Shown one piece after another: positions 15,144-17,791 of a stretch of 17,791 bases of DNA. The stretch is taken from NCBI GenBank assembly GCA_030064795.1, contig JASJEI010000231.1, positions 1 to 17,791 on the forward strand. The letters are read 5' to 3'. A model generated the notes under the pieces. The model saw only the letters and a list, made by a program, of their open reading frames with translations, did no database searches and was not told the origin of the DNA. The position numbers and the translations under genes were made by a program. How positions within the stretch are numbered: position 1 is the stretch's first letter; each line of letters opens with the position of its first letter. The DNA is from Pleurocapsa sp. MO_226.B13. GTDB lineage: Bacteria > Cyanobacteriota > Cyanobacteriia > Cyanobacteriales > Xenococcaceae.

Positions 15144-15269
15144 TCCAAGGTGAGTTTAATAGTCGAGGAGAGTTATTTTTTGAAATTGGCTTGATGTCTG
15201 CTGATGGAGATATCATTGTTAACGCACCCTACTGGACTTAAAGAATTTACTGTTAAAGCATTAGAATGT
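15140..15269 (+). pseudogene. Truncated retropepsin-like aspartic protease gene
   Basis: The ATG at 15140 overlaps the preceding stop by four bases. It encodes MIQGEFNSRGELFFEIGLM, then SADGDIIVNA, the start of a cyanobacterial single-domain clan AA protease, and stops at a TAA (15239-15241) after 33 residues. A shift of one base around 15229-15232 opens TGLKEFTVKALECLIPA, so the catalytic DTG loop appears damaged by a small deletion or slip exactly where the Asp should be. The remaining three quarters of the gene is missing, because the GC-richer block starts at about 15270. It looks like a gene broken by an insertion or recombination. Confidence 0.5.
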
Positions 15270-16013
15270 CTAATTCCGGCTAGGCGGCGGCGTGGGCATA
15301 GTTCTCTCCTGCAATATACGCGCGGCTAACGAAGCAAGGTCCTCGGAATATTCGATCAGGAGCGGAACGAGGTTCGAATTGGCTTGGACGGATTGCGCCC
15401 AGGTGTATCCGCCCCAGCTCCAGCCGTTGTTGATGTCGAAGCTCACAGCACGCTGATTAGCATTGTTGAGATCGATCAAGACACCAGGACCGTAGGATAC
15501 ATCGATCACTGTAGCCTGAGCGACTGGAACCGTAGAGAACATCAGCAGAATTTTCGGGAGGGGAACAAAGAGCTGAAGACCATTGCCATAGAGGGGCAAA
15601 GCACAGACAGGCACGCAAGTGCTGTCTTGCTGTTCCGAGAAGCCGCAAGTAAACTGGGTATTTGTCTTGTTCAAAATCCCAATGATGGGATATTCCTCGT
15701 TGGTAACATCACCAGTGCCAGTCTGCTGGTTAATGGTTAGGAGCTGACCAACTTCTATCGGAGTAGAAAAGCCAACGGAGATCTTGTTGCCTGAAGTAAT
15801 AGCTGTAAAGGAGGTGTACGCCTGGTACTGACTTGACCAGGTTACGTTGGTGGTTGCGGAATACTTTTGCGTCTGGAGCCAAACGAGCGGTCTACCAGCC
15901 TTGTCCGAGGACTGTAGCGCCAGTAAAGCATACAGATAATAACCGGAGTTGACCAAGGCATCGAGGGTACTCTGGTTCATGGTTATGGTCACTTGGTAGT
16001 CCATGCTAGCCAT
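15270..16013 (-). CDS. Unknown GC-rich paralogue, short form
   Basis: 247 residues from the ATG at 16013; a TTG at 16088 would add 25 residues beginning QQKQRG, of which FSKTTTTDDAMAS still lines up with its neighbour. I do not recognise the family. It is beta-rich and Ser/Thr/Gln-rich, without a signal peptide. It shares clear blocks with the neighbouring 16166-17158 product: VTITMNQSTLDAL, QYQAYTS, TQFTCG, KILLMFSTVPV, GVLIDL and the closing NLVPLLIE. It ends in a short proline-rich tail (MPTPPPSRN). Compared with its neighbour it lacks the first 90 or so residues, and a TAG lies just before the possible TTG start, so it may be a 5'-truncated duplicate. No catalytic motif is evident. Composition is near 52% G+C (hand count of one 60-base line), against about 37% in a nearby line. 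Confidence 0.6.
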   Translation of the reverse strand: MASMDYQVTITMNQSTLDALVNSGYYLYALLALQSSDKAGRPLVWLQTQKYSATTNVTWSSQYQAYTSFTAITSGNKISVGFSTPIEVGQLLTINQQTGTGDVTNEEYPIIGILNKTNTQFTCGFSEQQDSTCVPVCALPLYGNGLQLFVPLPKILLMFSTVPVAQATVIDVSYGPGVLIDLNNANQRAVSFDINNGWSWGGYTWAQSVQANSNLVPLLIEYSEDLASLAARILQERTMPTPPPSRN

Positions 16014-16165
16014 CGCATCATCCGTAGTTGTTGTCTTTGAAAATCGCTCTGGGTAATGGGGTGGGACACCCCGCTGCTTCTGCTGCAACTAAGCACATGA
16101 CAAGCATAGGAGCGCCCACTCTCAACTGGTCTCAGCCTCATTCTTCACCAGACTGATGCAAGTCT

Positions 16166-17158
16166 CTAAGCCGCTTGCAGTGCCTGCAGGTGTCTCTTGA
16201 CGAGAGAGGAGGAAGAGGAGGCAGATTCGATCAGGAACGGAACGAGGTTCGTAGTGGCTGGCAAGTTTGTCGCCCAAGGTGCTCCATCTGCGGACCAGCC
16301 TTGATTGATTTCATAAGATACTTGCCGCGAAGTTACGCCAGTCAGATCGATTAGAACTGCAGGGCTGTATGCCTGAAAGATCACGGTACCCGTGTTGACT
16401 GGTTGCGTAGAGAACATCAGCAAGACTTTCTCAATGGGGGCAATGACGTTCAAGTTGCCGCCGAAGAGCGGGAAAGCACACAGGGGAGTGGTGTTGCCAG
16501 TCATCTGCTGCTGTGATATCCCGCAGGTAAACTGTGTTGTTGTTTGGTTGTGGATCGAAATGGCTCCAGGTGTACCCGAAGAGGCATCGACGTTCCCGGT
16601 GCCAGTCGAACTGGTGACTTCCAGCGTTTGGTCGAGGGAAATCGGATAAGAGTTACTGGCCACAATCTGGCCATTCGGGATGATTTGACTTTTGGAGGTG
16701 TACGCTTGATACTCCTCTGACCACGAGATCACGGTGTTCAAGGCGTAGTTGGTCGTTTGGAACCAAACGACTGGTGCACCCTGTGCCGTCGTCTGTACGG
16801 CCTTGAAAGCGTACAGGATAAATTTGTTGTGATTGAGATCGTCAACGGTTGTCTGATTCATTGTGATGGTTACAGAGAAATCGGTAGCAGCAGCTTCCTC
16901 TGCAGTCAGATTAGAGAATTGAACGATCGATGACTCAGAGTCTGCCCAAACAAAGTTCCAACTGGTTTTTTTCCCCTTCGCAACCTTTTCCAGATTGTTT
17001 TGAAATGTGTTGTGATCGACATCTCCAGTAAAAGTTACTTTTTTTGAAGAATTATTTCCTTCAATCTTAGTAACAGTCCCTCCGCTTTCCTTCATTGCCT
17101 TTGTGATGTCCTCGTCTGAAGGAACGCTCTTCTGGTTTTTTTCGATGATTACAAACAT
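16166..17158 (-). CDS. Unknown GC-rich paralogue, long form with extra N-terminal domain
   Basis: 330 residues from an ATG with a good ribosome-binding site (AGGAA eight bases upstream). Residues about 1-78 form a separate small alpha/beta domain (MFVIIEKNQKSVPSDEDI, then VTFTGDVDHNTFQNNLEKVAKG). Residues about 92-325 are the beta-rich domain shared with the downstream paralogue (TITMNQTTVDDL, EYQAYTS, TTQFTCG, KVLLMFSTQPV, AVLIDL, NLVPFLIE). The coding DNA of the N-terminal domain is more AT-rich than that of the shared domain, which suggests a fusion of two origins. There is no signal peptide, membrane helix or catalytic motif, and I do not recognise the family. The 77-base gap to the second gene suggests one transcript. 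A structural, lectin-like or secreted binding role is possible but not supported by any motif. Confidence 0.7.
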   Translation of the reverse strand: MFVIIEKNQKSVPSDEDITKAMKESGGTVTKIEGNNSSKKVTFTGDVDHNTFQNNLEKVAKGKKTSWNFVWADSESSIVQFSNLTAEEAAATDFSVTITMNQTTVDDLNHNKFILYAFKAVQTTAQGAPVVWFQTTNYALNTVISWSEEYQAYTSKSQIIPNGQIVASNSYPISLDQTLEVTSSTGTGNVDASSGTPGAISIHNQTTTQFTCGISQQQMTGNTTPLCAFPLFGGNLNVIAPIEKVLLMFSTQPVNTGTVIFQAYSPAVLIDLTGVTSRQVSYEINQGWSADGAPWATNLPATTNLVPFLIESASSSSSLVKRHLQALQAA

Positions 17159-17431
17159 GACTTCTGTTCCTAGTCTTCGTAATACTGTAATTTGGCTAGG
17201 GAATCCAAAACACTCAATTCATATACCAAAAGGGATTGTATTTAGGTACAGAATTTGATTGTGTTTCCTTTTGTCCCTACACCCTTAAGACGTTTGCCAA
17301 GGATGATTTCTGAATTTTTCGAGTTAGCATCAATTTTTTTCTCTTTCGACTCACCCCATTAAACCTAACTTTAATCCTCAAACCCCTTTTCCCATATAAC
17401 TTGTAGCCGTTTCAGTGCTTTTATTGAGACA
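17159..17431. other. Gene-free region upstream of the paralogue pair
   Basis: About 270 bases with no convincing gene. It must hold the promoter of the minus-strand paralogue pair. I looked here for the transposon right end because HIP1 sites reappear immediately after it, but found neither TGTACA nor inverted TnsB-type sites (CGACA after an A/T tract). Confidence 0.6.
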
Positions 17432-17763
17432 GCGATCGCTCAATTAGAAAAAGAAGTTATCAAAAAAGCGATCGCTTTTCTTCAAAAAGAAAAGCGATCG
17501 CCGAATTGGAAAAAGAAGCCATCAAAAAAGCGATCTCGAAGAGATCCGCCTTTGGCGGTGCGTCCTTCTTCAATGACAAATATGCGATTGCTCAATTAGA
17601 AAAAGAAGCCATTAAAAAAGCGATCTCGAATAGCTCCGCCTTTGGCAGTGCGCCTGTCTTCAATAACCAAGAATGGCGATCGCACTCCCCAGAAACAGAA
17701 GCCATTAAAAAAGCGATCGCTTTTCTTTAACAAATAAATAAATAAATCAAGAGAAGCGATCGC
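17432..17763 (+). repeat. Imperfect tandem repeat packed with HIP1 octamers
   Basis: Units begin at 17432, 17494, 17584 and 17676, each with GCGATCGC (degenerate GCGATTGC at 17584) followed by a conserved core resembling CAATTAGAAAAAGAAGCCAT and then TAAAAAAGCGAT. Full HIP1 octamers lie at 17432-17439, 17468-17475, 17494-17501, 17676-17683, 17713-17720 and 17756-17763. The plus strand is open from 17506 (TTG) to 17730 and would encode repeats of LEKEAIKKAIS with SSAFG between them. The spacing of 62, 90 and 92 bases does not preserve one frame throughout, so I treat it as a dispersed repeat rather than a gene, although a fragment of a coding repeat cannot be excluded. Confidence 0.7.
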
Positions 17764-17791
17764 ATTACTGATAGTTAAAAAGGTGCGTTAC

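Noticed and set aside
15805..15825. GGTGTACGCC and similar TGTAC strings at about 16570, 16697 and 16794 as possible transposon right ends
   Set aside because: They lie inside the paralogue coding regions, are not the full TGTACA, and have no CGACA-type sites beside them.
17180..17195. CTGTAAT resembling the host side of the left junction (GACTGTAAT), as a possible right-junction target duplication
   Set aside because: There is no TGTACA before it and no MetX-like coding sequence after it; the match is short and likely chance.
17506..17730. A 74-residue protein-coding gene
   Set aside because: The start would be a TTG in the middle of a repeat unit, and the product is only the translated repeat. 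It is better described as repeat DNA.

Overview
The window is cyanobacterial. The octamer GCGATCGC (HIP1) occurs again and again in the left part (e.g. 71-78, 777-784, 1514-1521, 2355-2362, 3731-3738, 4486-4493, 4687-4694, 4941-4948, 5273-5280). Heptamer STRR tandem repeats sit near the left edge, and several proteins belong to families that are mostly cyanobacterial (DUF1400 hydrolase, AAA-like ATPase with an N-terminal helix-turn-helix, polyphosphate glucokinase-like ROK protein). The base composition is AT-rich. I cannot name a species.

Layout. 1-7191 looks like ordinary chromosome, all genes on the minus strand: three tandem small exported OB-fold (BOF/YdeI-like) proteins, a small unknown protein, a CHASE3 sensor histidine kinase behind its OmpR-type response regulator, a polyphosphate glucokinase-like ROK kinase, a DUF1400 alpha/beta hydrolase, and the 3' stump of a homoserine O-acetyltransferase-like hydrolase gene. 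That stump is cut exactly where a transposon end begins (TGTACA at 7192).

7192-10766 is a Tn7-like transposition module of the kind found in type V-K CRISPR-associated transposons: a left end with an array of TnsB-type sites (T-rich tract plus TGTCG), then tnsB, tnsC and tniQ in the usual order. TnsB and TnsC look intact (DDE triad, Walker A and B). tniQ is broken by a 98-bp, MITE-like palindromic insertion flanked by a perfect 7-bp direct repeat; removing it on paper restores a continuous TniQ. No cas12k, CRISPR array, tracrRNA or right end is visible in the rest of the window. Either the element continues past 17791 with the following genes as cargo, or it is a decayed or Cas-less relative.

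10767-17431 has no GCGATCGC at all. It holds a decayed reading frame, an overlapping ECF-like sigma factor/TPR gene pair (minus), a divergent HTH-AAA ATPase, a small acidic protein followed by a broken retropepsin-like protease gene, and two paralogous GC-richer genes of unknown family (minus). At 17432-17763 HIP1 returns at high density inside an imperfect tandem repeat.

How it fits together: the regulator and kinase form one operon that could sense an external or membrane signal. The transposition genes form a second, overlapping operon whose target-selection or bridging component is interrupted. The sigma/TPR pair and the AAA ATPase form a divergent regulatory cluster that is a candidate for transposon cargo.
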